Source: Callaeas wilsoni (lineage: Eukaryota; Chordata; Aves; Passeriformes; Callaeidae). Taken from it: a stretch of DNA of 64,000 nt. Where the stretch lies: the NCBI GenBank assembly GCA_013398955.1, contig VWPU01024347.1, forward strand, positions 17,595 through 81,594. The letters are read 5' to 3'. Below, in pieces: positions 25,601 through 38,033 of the stretch (position 1 is its first letter; every line of letters begins with the position of its first letter). Below the pieces are notes generated by a model that saw only the letters and a program-made list of their open reading frames with translations, was not told the origin of the DNA and searched no databases. The position numbers were made by a program, and so were the translations under genes.

Positions 25601-27730
25601 TGGATACTACCATTTGCCAGTTTCAGCCTTATAAACTCTTTATAAACCAAACTCTTATAAACGCTTATAAATCAAATTTTTAGTTTGGGCAACTAAACCA
25701 TCTTAATGCTTAAGTGTAAATAAACTAGTTACTATCCTGTTCAGAAGCTTCTATAATTAGATATTCTGAATAATATGTTTATGCTGGACATACAAAATAA
25801 ACAGGGGTTTATATAGTACTGGATTTTATTATTACTTCTATTCAGTTTAAAAAAAAGAGTAGGTTTCTTTTTCAGTGACCTGTGTACTCCAGATGCTGTA
25901 AGAAATGGATTGTGCCTTTCTGTTAATTTGCCCTTACAGCACGAAGTTGAATAGTCCAATATTGAATTAGCTTTTTTGCAATTTATATTCAGATACAATA
26001 TTACCCTTGAAAAAAGCAAATACAAATAGTATATATAAAGGTTTTGCACATATAACTGAGTATATAATATAGCCATATAGCGAAGCTATCCCTTATCTGC
26101 AAATTACAGATGAATATCTTAAGGTAGGCAGTTAATTACCGGTCTAGGTCAAATTTTGTTCTTAAGTCACATAGTTAGAAAGGGAGGTGATCTCTCATTG
26201 TCCAGCTAAATAACCACAGCGCAGATTTTAAAACAGATTTAGGAGAGTATTCCTTAATGATTTTAATTGAATGCTTCAGGAGGCTTAAAAACCTATCTAT
26301 GAGGTGTCCAAATTAAAATTGCTTTTTCAAATTGTAAAAAAAAATAAAATCCTGAACAACTTTTTAGAAGTTGTTTTACAGGTGAGAAAATGTATAAAGA
26401 AGGACATATTTCTACAAATTTTGCTTGGAGTATTTCTCAGGTAAACTGCAGTATTATTGGAATAGATGCTGCATATTTCACAGAATGGTAATGTTCTCAT
26501 AAAAAGCTCATTGCCCATTCTTTGATGGGAAAAACTCATCTAACACCCTATGCTGAGCTTTATGTTTGGATGGCAATTAGCGAACCCAAAATGTTTAGGT
26601 AAGGAACATTTCAGTACAAAGCTTCTTAGAGAGCAAAATCCTTATATGGCTTCTCAATTTGCCACACAGTTAAGGCTTTTGAGTAGTGCTTTTGGGTAAG
26701 TGAACCTCTTTTAAAACCAGGTATTGGTACTGAGAAATTTGAGTAACTGCATTTAAAATAAATACCCTCTCTTTATGAATGAAGTCCTTTTAACATCTCT
26801 AGTTATTTATAAACCTAGATGTTTTTAGCAGAAAATTATGTACCAAAACTGCAATTACTTCACTACACACATAAGAATGAAACTCAGAGATTTGTTTTCC
26901 CACAGCATGACATAGTTACAAGCATTTCTTTTCAAAAGGAGTGCTAAATGTGACGTTTTCATTTCTGGCTAAAGAACTGTATGCTAGAGAGATGGCTTTA
27001 TGGTAGCAAGGAGTTGTCCTCACACATAGCACTGCTCTTACTAACCCTCACTATTTACTTTTATTAATGAGAGTGCTATGTGGTCTAACATAAATAAGAA
27101 GTTACTTAACACAGTATTTTGAGATATGCAGACCACCTATAAATTCACCCTGCAGATGCCCTGTCACTCAAGACCAAGGTTTTGTATCCGAAATGTATCT
27201 GCAGGTGCATGGCTCAGTTCAGAAGCACACGACGTGTTCTGCTCCCAGAGCCAAGTTCTCTTCAAGGCCAACTGCCAGCACAGCCCATGGCCTGCCTGGG
27301 AGAATCCTAAGGGGATGGGAATGAGAGTGGGAGTGAACACTGTAGGCTGGCAACACCTGACAGAGCCTCCATTACTCCCAAACAATCTCTCCTTCTGTCT
27401 TTGAGTGGTAATATGCTTGTGCCTTCACACTTGAACCTAAGCAGTGGTATCATCACAACTTTAATAACCCGGCAGTGGGTCCCTAAGTTGTTTATGCAAA
27501 TCACAGCAATGGCAGCAGCCCAGCTAAGCATTTACACCAACCACAACAGCTCTCGCAGCTCTTATGAAGGTACGGCTAAAGACGCACAGAGCTGTGTCAA
27601 AGATGTCCAGAACAGACACACTTCTCAGCAAACCAAAAAGGGAGCTCCAGCTCTGCTGGATATACTACTTTAAGACTTTAATTCTGTCTGGTAACTATTC
27701 CGTTTCTCTCCTTTCAGTGAGAAGTTGAAT

Positions 27731-27837
27731 GGGGCTTTGAGCAACCCCATCTAGTGGAAGTTGTCCTTACCCATGGTAGGGGAGTAGAACCAGATGATCT
27801 TTAAAGGTCCCTTCCAATCCAAACCACTCTGTGATTC
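27731..27837 (+). mobile_element. CR1 3' end, about 107 bp
   Basis: A clear plus-strand CR1 tail: 'ggggctttgagcaacccc', 'atctagtggaagttgtcc', 'ttacccatggtaggggag', 'agatgatctttaaaggtccc' and 'ttccaatccaaaccactctg' occur in canonical order. It is opposite in sense to PIBF1 and 5' truncated. Confidence 0.9.
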
Positions 27838-30800
27838 AGTCTGACAGCTACTGACACAGGCAACCTTGAGCACCACTTGAACAGTCCTTCCAAGTGAGGA
27901 AGACATTTTGATATGAAGGCTCCGAAAGATAGCCTTAGCTCTAGTGGTGTGACACTTAAGGATGAAGGCAGGTAAGCTGCTCCAGTTAAAGTGAACTTTG
28001 AAGACCATGCTGGAAAGAGACTTAGATGGATCTGCAGGGCTTGTCAAAAATATTATATCAAAATGATCTGCCTGAATCTTTCCTGTTCTCTTCCAGAAAT
28101 AACTGCTGTCAGAAATGACACTTTAATAGAACTATTAAAGTGTGGAGTGTGGAGAATCCTGAACACATCTGCTGCCTGTTAAAGGACCACTGTATGTGTG
28201 ATTTTAGGCTGCTCTATGAAAAATTGATGAAGATATGGTCCAAGAACATCCAAATTGAGTTTTCTGTCATAGATAGCCTTCCTCGTGCTTGTCTTCCTCT
28301 TGTGCTGATTCAACAACAGTCTATTTCATCACAGAATTAAACTCACATCCAGTAGCAACCAGCAAACTTCTCAATAGACATGGAAATACAAAGTGCTGCA
28401 GGTTGCTGCAAAACACTTTTAAGTTGCAAGAAAGTACTGACTCATCATCCTGGGAAATCTGCTGGAACCTAATCACCCCAGGAGTACGTTCTAAAAAGAC
28501 TATTGGCCATGATCACTGCGTACAGAAGGCAATTACGGATTAAGACTAAAAAAGTAAATTCACTTGCAAATAAGTCCTTGCTGATTCCTCCACACTCAAG
28601 TTAAGTGGGAGGTGATAGAGAACACTGGCACCGATAACACAGATGTGCCTGTTCTGCTGGGAGAATCCATGACTTACATAATGCAGAACCATCTCTCTTG
28701 ATAAGCAGATGAGATAAAAACACAACACGAAAAGAACATCCCTCCACCATTGAATCTGCACTCTAAACAAGAAGGAAGGAAAACTATGATCAAGCATACA
28801 GCAGCTTTAAGGATAAATTAGGTATTCAGTCTTGATTCTCAGGGTGTGGGCATAGCAACATTACATTAATTTGTCTCCAATCTGGTACTCAAATATGAGA
28901 TTAAAAAAAAAGTATCCAAAAAATCACTAGTATTTTTAAAGGTCTGTCTGAAAACAAGAATTCAAACACTATTTTTCTTTTAGTTGGTTCTTGTGAAATT
29001 GCTGTTTAGAAATAAAACTAATGCATTATTGTATTTAAAATTTTAAAAAATAATGTACCTTGTGTAACTGTAGCAAAAATTAAACCTCAATTTAGAGGCT
29101 GCTGCCGAATTGCAGTATTAACTATTAATTACAGGTAATGGTCGAAAGAACAATTTCATTTTGAAATGATTTTACAAATATTAAAATTTTCCCTCAGCTC
29201 TGAGAAACAGAGAAATCAGGCTTCATAAACCACGTTTAGTGTTTTCACTAACGCTTTTCTAATATCACCAACATTATCTGCAGAATTTAGGGCTCTCCTT
29301 GAGGAGCATTAATTCTCTGAACTCATCCTCTCGAAAATATTCCACACACAAACCAACAAAATGCTGTTTAATAAACTAAGAGGGATAGGAATAGTGGGCT
29401 AAATCTTTTGATCCAGCAGAGCTTCACTTGGCATATATTTGGTAGGGATTATCATTAATTTACTTAAATCCCATTCTGATTCAGTTCTGGAATAGCTGGG
29501 AGTAATCTGAAATCACCTAAGGGATATTTTAATTTAAAACTGTCACCAGCAGACTTCAAAAGGTTATCCTCATGACAAAAAATTTCTTGAATGTAATGGC
29601 TCTCTGGTTAGAAATCCCTTCTTCTAACCTTCCTCTCACTTATAGGAAAGCAAAAGACCAATATTATCAATTTTATCCCAGATCATAATTTCGTATGTGT
29701 GCCAGGGAACACCAGCTAACAATTTAGGACCTTTGTTTTAAATGTGGAGCTATGGATAGCAAAATTAGGGACTACTAATATGCACCAAAAGCCCTAAGAC
29801 TGTAGGCTGTTCCCAAGAATTTCTCTGGCCTATGAAAGTAGGCAAACTTGTGATAGTGGAGTAAAAGCTATTTTCAGTTTACAAGGAATATTGGAAACTA
29901 CAGGAAAAAAAGTTCTTACCAAAATATTTGATGTGCAGAGTAAGTGTTACTTTTTTCCCTACAATATTTTTTTGTCAGGCCGCTTTTCTGTCATTTACAG
30001 AAACACAGACTAGTGGTGAGCACAGCCCAGCTCCCCACAGTAGAGTACTGCTGGTATGGTTACCATGAATGCTCACACTGTGGAGCAGACTCATTTTCTT
30101 TCTTAACCTGAGGGCCTTTAAGATGCAAAAAATTTCCTTTACAGTTAATGGAGAGTAATAGGCATGTCTAGGAAATGACTCACTTCACCCAAAATCTGAG
30201 TTACTTTTTGGAGATGTCACTTCCTCCATGAACTACTAAGTAAAGTTGACCTAAGTCTCTAATTTAGGTACCTTAGTATGTAGGGTAAATTTAAGAAGAA
30301 TATCTGAGCGTACAGATTATTGGCAATGAGCCATTTCACTCAAAAGAATCAATTTTAATAAGGCATTTAAGTTCTTTTATATTTTAAAGCATGAAACATA
30401 CACTTTCAGAAATTACCTCACCTATTTACTCCCTTTCTTTCTTCCTTTTGAGAGATTTTTGGACTACTTTGTGAATAATGAAACCACTCCATTATTATTA
30501 CCATAATCTAATTTAATTTGCTAGTGACCAATTCTTTGATATTTTTCACAATTGGAAAGTAAGACACTGTATATAGAGAACATTGTGATTTTTCATTTCT
30601 TGGAAAAATATAATTTATCTCTGAAGTTTTTCTTATAATGTAACAAGTCTAGGAAAATATTAAAAACACTTGATTTTGGAATTAAAAAAAGATCTATTCT
30701 TACTGCATCAAAGTTAAGCCCAGTGAAAGATATCTTCTCAGGAAGTATGAATGAGTATTTCAGTTTATTTATAAACTTATTGATTCATATACTGATTTGC

Positions 30801-31152
30801 TTGGATAATAAGCATTTTTAGGTATTCCTTCAGGCCTAACAAATACTATCCCAAACCATCGAAACCCTCTGAATAGGTACATATGTAAGACAGTATGTAA
30901 GATTAAGTGTTAGCTAGAGTGAACCCTGGTTTATTTATTTTAATTGGTTCAGTAGATTAATTGGAAAACTCTGTATTTTTCATGTAATTGCTTCATAATA
31001 GAATCACATTAATGCCTCCTAATAGTTACTGTTTGCTTTTCCTAATCCAAGGCACCACATGAATACCTAATACTTAAAATGCTAATTCTTCTGTAAAGCA
31101 GTGGGACTTGGCTATCAACTTCAAATCAAGGGACATATTATTTTATAACAGC

Positions 31153-31185
31153 TTACCTGGGAATCAACATCTGATTCCCAGGTAA
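31153..31185. repeat. 14-bp perfect inverted repeat
   Basis: 'ttacctgggaatca' (31153-31166) and 'tgattcccaggtaa' (31172-31185) are exact reverse complements around a 5-base loop 'acatc'. A third partial copy 'gggaatca' follows at 31188, and 'gggaagttgct' is repeated at 31199-31209 and 31224-31234. Confidence 0.97.
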
Positions 31186-31691
31186 CAGGGAATCAATAGG
31201 GAAGTTGCTGGCAAGTTGATGCTGGGAAGTTGCTCAGTGGTCAGAGAGCTCTGACAGATGGATACAGCAGCAAATCAGAAAGGCTCTACTAGAGAATATG
31301 CTCTAATTACGGCTGAAATACCCTTTGCTGGAGGACTACTCTATTATTTTTCTCTGATATTTTTTCTTTATTTTTACTGTTGTACAACTGGTGTGTCATT
31401 CTTTGCTTTTACTCTTCTGAACTCTTCTCTACTTCATGAGAGTTCTTTTCAACTCCAAAATCACCTTAAACCTGTCACAGCTACTTTTCCAAACCTAAAG
31501 TCCCCTTTTCTGACGTTATGAGAGAAATCACAAGTGCTACAGTTCCAGCACAAAGACTGGAGTTGGTCAATGATGGAGTGTTAACATCTCAACTTTGTAT
31601 ACAGTAGAATAATTTTTTTCTAATGATAAAAATATAAATGATTTTACCTTCAGTTTAAGAGAAAGTAAAACAAGAATCAGATTTTAATTAC

Positions 31692-31822
31692 CTGACATCT
31701 TTTTCAAGTTGTGTAATATGTTCTTTCTGTAGACTTATTTGAGAATCTCTCTGTTGCACAGTTTCAATGAGGTATTTGTATGGCTGTTGTGCTTGGTTCA
31801 ACAAAGAATTCGCTCTGTCAAG
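31692..31822 (-). CDS. PIBF1: PIBF1 exon E
   Basis: This 131-bp exon starts in phase 0 (CTT GAC AGA GCG), has 43 codons and ends with AG before donor GTAATT. The acceptor is a long T tract ending TTTTGCAG. The peptide is [20 protein letters not shown], then [20 protein letters not shown] and KDV. Human reads [20 protein letters not shown] at the start and IAQLEKDV at the end. The middle ([11 protein letters not shown]) is less conserved than the ends. The QQP motif is a local helix break within an otherwise coiled-coil stretch. The intron to the previous exon is only 1.75 kb, the shortest in this part of the gene. Confidence 0.95.
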
Positions 31823-33572
31823 CTGCAAAAAAAAGGTATTACTACTATAAATTTTGTAACCTATAAAGCACAATTACTTTGTCATTACTGAATTATTATT
31901 GTATATTATTGATTTTTACCAACTGAATATTAATATAAACTCCAAATCTGTTATTACACACACAAAGAAGGAAACAGACCACCTTCAAATTGATAACTAG
32001 TACATTATCTTCTCACTTTTCTGTTCTAATTGTGTGCTATTTTCACTGTAATAATGGTACCACTCTCTACGCTTTCCTAATTTGCATTTTCAAGAGTTTT
32101 AATGTAACAGCTTCCACTGATTAAAAAAAATTAGTACAGTTAATGCCTCTGTTTGTGGTCTTATTGACTTACTGTGGTCTTTTGCTCTCTCCTTTAAAAA
32201 GCTGAAAAAGTTGTATCATAAATACTGCACTTAAGTAGCAGCATTTGAGCCAAGTTCAAAAGAAAAGCTGATAAAATCACTTTTGCATCAGCTTTTTATC
32301 TATATTCTAGATTACATCTAGATGACTGAACAAACTGTCAGTCAAAAGAATAATAATGGCTAAGCATGCTGTAGTCTACGGGATCTCTGATTTGTTCATC
32401 AATAAAAATAATCAAGAAAGACAATAGCTTGGATGTAAAGACAGCAAAGAGAAGTTTTAGAACTTTATATTTAAAAAAAAATGTTTAACTTTGTAATGGA
32501 CTGTATTCAGATTTGAACTATACAATTATATTATAAAAGACCAAGAATTTAATGGCAGGATAAAAATGAGTTGAAGATGTTCCCGTGGAACTTTGCAGGA
32601 ATTTGAACTAAGGTCACTGATACTGTATCTCTCATCAGTGATCAGGAAGCAAATACACAACTACTATGGGTAAGGAAAGTATTGAAGTGAAACCCAGAAA
32701 GATTTACGATAAAGAGTAGTGATATGGAATAATACCAAGCCTAACAATAGATTCACCAATTTCCTGATGTCTTCAAGTAAGAATATGTTTTAGTGATATA
32801 GAAATTACCATGATATACCTAAGAATACATAACAAATTATAGTATTGGTTAAAAAACCCAATCTTCACTGTTCACGTAACTTTCACTGAAATAATCTATA
32901 TAATCATATATATACATAGAAAATTTATAAAATTCATGTAATTTAAAAATATGTAGAAATTCAAGTATTTGCACTCTGTCAAGTACTTGGGTGTAGTAAT
33001 TCTAATTTGTAATTACCGTGGCTTTAAAAATCAAACTGTTAACCACATTCTTGAAATAGTAAGCCTACAAATCACATACGGTGGCAACATCTAATAGCAA
33101 ACCTAGTTGTCCTTTTGTTCCTATGAGAAAAATTAAAAGACAATCTTAAATATTTTTTTTTTAAAAATTAGCTTGCCCTAATTCTGCGACATTTCAAGCT
33201 GAAGTTGGTTAAATATCTTCAAAAATGATTTAAGAGAAGAGCTGTGTAAGAAGTAGAGATGTATTCACTGAACAATTAAGTATCGAACAGAACAAACTAG
33301 CTTGGCTGGCTGTTCTTCTGTTCAGAAATCAAAACGTTGTCTGTCTGGTTCACATTCTTGTTTAGCCTGTAAAGTAATCCTTCTTTCAATATTAGTTGCA
33401 AAACACAATATAAACTTCTTTGAAAACTTCTATCATGGAGTTTTGCTTAATTATGAGGCCATTTTTGTAACATCAAATAGATAATAAACACTGTTTAGAA
33501 AATACTTCATTTTATGAACAGCTGTTCCGCAATGTTTCTACATATTTGAATTTTTGTGTAATAATGATTTAC
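31823..33572 (-). other. PIBF1 intron D-E, 1.75 kb
   Basis: This short AT-rich intron is bounded by donor GTAAAT and acceptor TTTTGCAG. It has small A or T runs (for example around 32465-32480 and 33150-33165) and no recognised repeat family or secondary gene. Confidence 0.85.
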
Positions 33573-33675
33573 CTCTTGTGAAATCTGTGTTACTTGTTCC
33601 TTCTGATGTTCCAGATCTTTTACAAGCAACGAGTTTTGCTTTTCTAGCTGCAGTAATCTTCTTGCCAAGTGAACA
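33573..33675 (-). CDS. PIBF1: PIBF1 exon D
   Basis: This 103-bp exon has one leading T, which completes AG|T (Ser) from exon C, then 34 codons ending GAG before donor GTAAAT. The acceptor is TTGGCACAG. The peptide is [20 protein letters not shown] then [14 protein letters not shown], against human [20 protein letters not shown] and LEHRKDQVTQLSQE. It resumes the coiled coil after the hinge-like exon C. The open frame continues upstream of 33675 with intron-derived residues that have no PIBF1 resemblance, so the AG at 33676-33677 sets the boundary. Confidence 0.95.
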
Positions 33676-34418
33676 CTGTGCCAATAAAAAGCAAGCTCAA
33701 CTTGATTTTTTTCCAAAATAGGTAAAAGAAATTCTCACATTTATACTTCAGGACTTAATTGCCCTAATTTTTCACCAATGCTTAAATATTAACATATATA
33801 AACTACATAGTTAAGCATGCTTCATGGTCAAAGTTAGAAAAACAATGAAAATATTACAAAATTTAACAGCACTAAAATAACATTCCCACAGTTATGCTAT
33901 TGTAATATTTTATACAAAGTAATTACCTATACAATTTGTCCAATACTACACAACTGTAGTAATACTGTCAAAATCCTTCATTTAATTATGATTATTTAAT
34001 TTTTAGCAACTTTACAGACTCACTTTAATTCTAACTTAAGTAATTGTTTAAAAATGCTCATTAATACATGTTTTGCAGTAAAACACTGAAAAATGTAGTA
34101 TTTTATCACTTTCAAAAGAGAGGCAAAATTGTTTTGTCTGACATTTAATATGCTAAATAATCAAATGTTACTGCCAATTTTGTTTTAAATAAACTCTTAT
34201 GTAGAGTTACAGATTAACTTTGAAGAGAAAAGATTATTAAGTTATTTAAATAACCTAGTTAAAAAATTAGATCCTCAACCTCTTGCAAGCTTCGTGACCA
34301 GAATCAAAGAATTGATTATCCATTCAAGAGCACAGGTCCGTAGGCAGAAATGGGAAGATTCAATATGCATTGCAGAGTGTACTAGCAGACATCTAACCTA
34401 GTCTTCCAAACTCTTAAG

Positions 34419-34540
34419 AATCACAGAATGGGCAAGGTTGGACGGGACCACAGTGGTCACCTGGTCCACCCTCCAGAGCACGTTGTGCAGGAGTGCATCC
34501 AGGTGGCTCTTGAGTAACTCCACAACCAGTTCCTGACTAT
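34419..34540 (-). mobile_element. CR1 3' end, about 120 bp
   Basis: 'gaatcacagaatgggcaagg', 'ttggacgggaccacagtgg', 'cacctggtccaccctccag' and 'gcatccaggtggctcttgag' follow the reverse complement of the avian CR1 3' end. It is on the minus strand, in sense with PIBF1. The right end is uncertain because the match fades after 'gagtaactccacaacc'. It may pair with the fragment at 36184-36345. Confidence 0.88.
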
Positions 34541-36183
34541 GAACAGAATCTATGAGAGGGTAAGCGGTCTAAAACAGACTGACAGGGAGAGTGTATTTAC
34601 CCTGAAGCTCAGGCTTAGAACGCGTAAATCTAGATGAGTGTACAAGGTTTATATGAAAATTTCAGCAGTCATAACCTCCATCTCTTCCCCAGTAAAATGC
34701 AATAGACTTTTAGATTTGGCAAAAGTCTTAATATTCTTCATCTGTGTTATAAACATACTCTTTCATGCAGAAATCTCATCTAGTACAAAAGAGAAAGGAA
34801 CCACTTCTTTGACTAGTAACTGTTAGAGTGTAAGGGAAAACTTGGGTACCTTCCCAAGGCAACTTTAGGAATGCAGCCCATCATAATTTTCCCAGCTACA
34901 ACTACTCAGTGAACTTTACCTGAATTTGCAAATATTTAAGGATAACACAAGTACATCTTTCAAGTATACTTGTCTGTATGTTTTTTGACTAGTTTAAATT
35001 TAAAGCAAAGGGACAAAGGGACTGAGGTGCAAAGACATCTTATGTTGGAAACACTTGATTCCAACTATACTAGAAAATTATGCGGTGCTCAAGAATGTGG
35101 TAATTCCTTGCTAGCAAACCACCAAAGTCATCCTGGTAGTGTTCTGCATTCTCTCATTAACACCTCCCAAGCAATTCCTAGGCATAGCTGAGAAGCCAGC
35201 ATGGGCAAGCAAATCATTGGCAATACGTCGTTCACATGTAGTTTAACCCACACTGAGAATTGTTTTACAGCAACAGGCTACTACAGGCCATTTGGTCTTG
35301 ATGCTTCAGAGCCTTTCCAGGCATGCCTAATTTAGTACTATGGGTGTACAATGTCTACACCTGAAGTAATGAAATAGTTGTTTCTGGCAAGCGGGCAAAG
35401 AAGTATAGACCCCACACCGCTTGAAAAGGTGGGTTTTGTACAAACTTTCAGAGACTGAAGTGCAGGATATGAACTTAAAAGAGCTCTTCATTTAGGATCC
35501 CATATGTCTGGGGTTAAAGAGCAGGTAGTAGACTCCAGAAAGAACATTATTCACATTTGTAATAGATTCTCTTTCCTTAAGCAATCCTAGAGAGCAGAAA
35601 ACTTACCTGTGTTTCTTTAATGGCTCTAAACATAGAGAATATTGTCAGAGTCTTTGCTTTTAAAAACTCTGGCAGTCAAAAACATCACACACATTTTCTG
35701 CATGGCAGTTTTCCTTGAAACAAAACAGCAGGTAAACCATACACAGTCTTTTATGTTTTTTTAAATCTTTTTAATTCTAAAAGATAAAGAAAGTCTATGA
35801 AGTTTCCAACACTATTATGAAGGATTAAGTCAGTTTATTAGTCAATGCCTTTTGGAACAAAAGTGGAGTATATGAGTCATTCTGATAGAGCCGCTTCTAA
35901 GCTCAGAAAGCGTCTTCCAAGCATATCTGAAATCCTGGCCTGATCATCAGATTCAGCATTCAAAAGAGAATTAACAGAGTTTTTATATATGTAAATAATC
36001 TAAACGGAATCTAATAAGGTGGGGAAAAAGAAGGATCAAAATGGAAACTCAGAAAAGTGCCCAGACTATTGACAAAAGAGGAACGAACTGAAGCTTTAGG
36101 AAATGGTGCTATAGAACTCTCAACAGTTTTCTAAACCAGACGTACAACAGGGTTATGGAGGTATTTCGCACAGTCCTCATGTT

Positions 36184-36345
36184 CTAGGGATGGTGACTCC
36201 ACCACACTCCTGGGCAGCCTATTCCAATGCTTGACAACCACTTCTGTGAAGAAATTGTCCAACCTGAACCTCCCCTGGCAAGCTTGAGGTCATTTCCTTT
36301 TACCCCGTTGCTAGTTGCGTGGGAGAAGTGAGTCATAGCCACAAC
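36184..36345 (-). mobile_element. CR1 3'-proximal fragment
   Basis: 'agggatggtgactccacc', 'cctgggcagcctattccaat', 'gacaaccacttctgtgaag', 'ccaacctgaacctcccctgg' and 'cttgaggtcatttcctttt' reproduce, on the plus strand, the reverse complement of the CR1 segment just 5' of the tail. The extreme 3' tail is missing here, and the fragment at 34419-34540 supplies that part. Confidence 0.9.
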
Positions 36346-36993
36346 ACACAGGCTCACAATGAGCCATTCAAATGTCACTATCTTAAAGACAATGCATAAT
36401 ATAGATTTATTAGTTCAAAATGACTATGATCAAGAGGTATGTTTTTCACCTATGCATCATTTTAATCTATTGATCAAATTTTCAAATTGGCTAAACCAGA
36501 GCAAACTAAAAAAAATGCAAGTGGAACCAGATCCTGTATTAGTGAAGATAAAACAGTGATGCTCTGAACCACTGTCCTTCTAATATCCTGACAGATATGT
36601 TTTTCTTACTATTAAGTACAGTTTAGGGTATTAAATAATTTAAAATAATTAAATAATTTTTAGGGTATTAATAATGCATATCCTATTATATAAATGTAAA
36701 CAATATAACTAACCTGTTTTTACAGCTGCTTAGCTTTATACAATTATAATTAATCTTCCTGAAAGTCAATGAGAAGAGATCTTAAAATGACCTAGAAAAA
36801 TATGTATATGCTCATTCATATGCATCAACCACATTTACGGGGCCTAGTCCTCAATCTATTCCTGTATACTTCAGTCATTAAAAAAACCTATTTATGTTAA
36901 TCAAACTGGCTGGATTCTAAGACAAAACATCATGAATGTACCTTCATTTAGTTTATCGTGAACAAGTAAATTCATGAGGTACTTTTTTCTCTA

Positions 36994-37131
<138 letters not shown>

Positions 37132-37509
37132 TTATAAACTTCTAAGCAATTCTGTTTACAACTCAACATGCAGAAACATTTTTCTAGAAGCTAAATTTTC
37201 AGTTGGTGTAACCTTCTGGACTTGAGTGGAACAGTTTTTTTCACCATTAGGATTAAATATAGTGCCATGCTTTAATTACGTACAACACTTTTTATTTTTA
37301 TGATTAACATAAGACTTATGCAATATGAAAGTAAAGGAAAATAGTTCAGTTACCTTGAATATTCATATTGTTGGTATGGTCACAAAATACATACTACTTG
37401 TATAAGTTTAATTCAGCAGTAGACAGTTGGGTTGCTTAAGTTTTTCATCTAAAGAATTAATTTTCTGTGCATTCTTGAGGATGTAGAGGAAGATAAAATT
37501 AGGGAGTGT

Positions 37510-37630
37510 TTACGGTGACAGGACATAACCAAGTCCATTGGACCAGAAAGGACACATCTGATGCTGCTAAGGTGAGGCTGCTCACTATGGTTTTTGAAAG
37601 GCTATGGTGATCAGAAATTTCACCACATTT
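37510..37630 (+). mobile_element. possible CR1 internal fragment
   Basis: 'aaggacacatctgatgctgc', 'gtgaggctgctcactatgg' and 'tttttgaaaggctatggtg' resemble a CR1 ORF region that I recall as reading 'ctcgataatcttcgaaag' then 'atcatggcg'. The match is short and diverged, with no flanking CR1 sequence, so this is tentative. Confidence 0.4.
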
Positions 37631-37880
37631 GATGAAAACAAATGCCATCCTTTTCTTCAGAGAATGGCAAAAAAGAGATTTTTATCTATATGCAAAGTAG
37701 AAATATCAAAAATAATCTCTGCCTCCATAGGTGATTGATTTCTGAAAACACATTTCTAAGGATTTTAAACAGATTATAATTGCTTTGAAAAGAAATCCCA
37801 ATAGCAGCAAGATTAAAATGTATATGTTCATATTTCATGTTCTGAAATTCAGGTAATTCTCTCTCCTGTAAGATGAAGTG

Positions 37881-38033
37881 GGTCAGGAAAAAAAAAAAGA
37901 AAGAAAAGAAAGAAGTGAATGTGTGAAGTAGACAGAGGCCGAGAGAGGGGGACAGAGAGGAGGGGTAAAGAGGGACAATGAGAAAAAATGGGAGCGGCAG
38001 GAGTGCGAGAGAAGGAGGGAGAACAAGTGAACA
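37881..38033 (+). repeat. purine-rich tract
   Basis: About 150 bases are overwhelmingly A and G on the plus strand, with an A run and GAAA units followed by 'ggccgagagaggggg' and 'gagaaggagggagaac'. The complementary strand is polypyrimidine, which explains the long low-complexity minus-strand frames here. Confidence 0.9.

Larger units (their letters stand above)
22685..31691 (-). other. PIBF1 intron E-F, 9.0 kb
   Basis: This intron contains the CR1 3' end at 27731-27837 and the perfect hairpin at 31153-31185. Between 24844 and about 25440 the base composition is more balanced than its surroundings, with a 115-codon plus-strand open frame, but no domain or family was recognised. The 27126-28540 region is similar, with several overlapping short frames on both strands around the CR1 tail. 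The remainder is AT-rich unique sequence with no feature I can support. Confidence 0.8.

Noticed and set aside
27126..27673. Two overlapping plus-strand frames of about 90 codons
   Set aside because: No recognisable domain, and minus-strand frames of similar length overlap; likely due to locally higher GC content.
31258..31521. 87-codon plus-strand frame with a hydrophobic middle suggesting a membrane segment
   Set aside because: The hydrophobicity comes from a T-rich run (Phe, Leu, Tyr); no homology or splice context.
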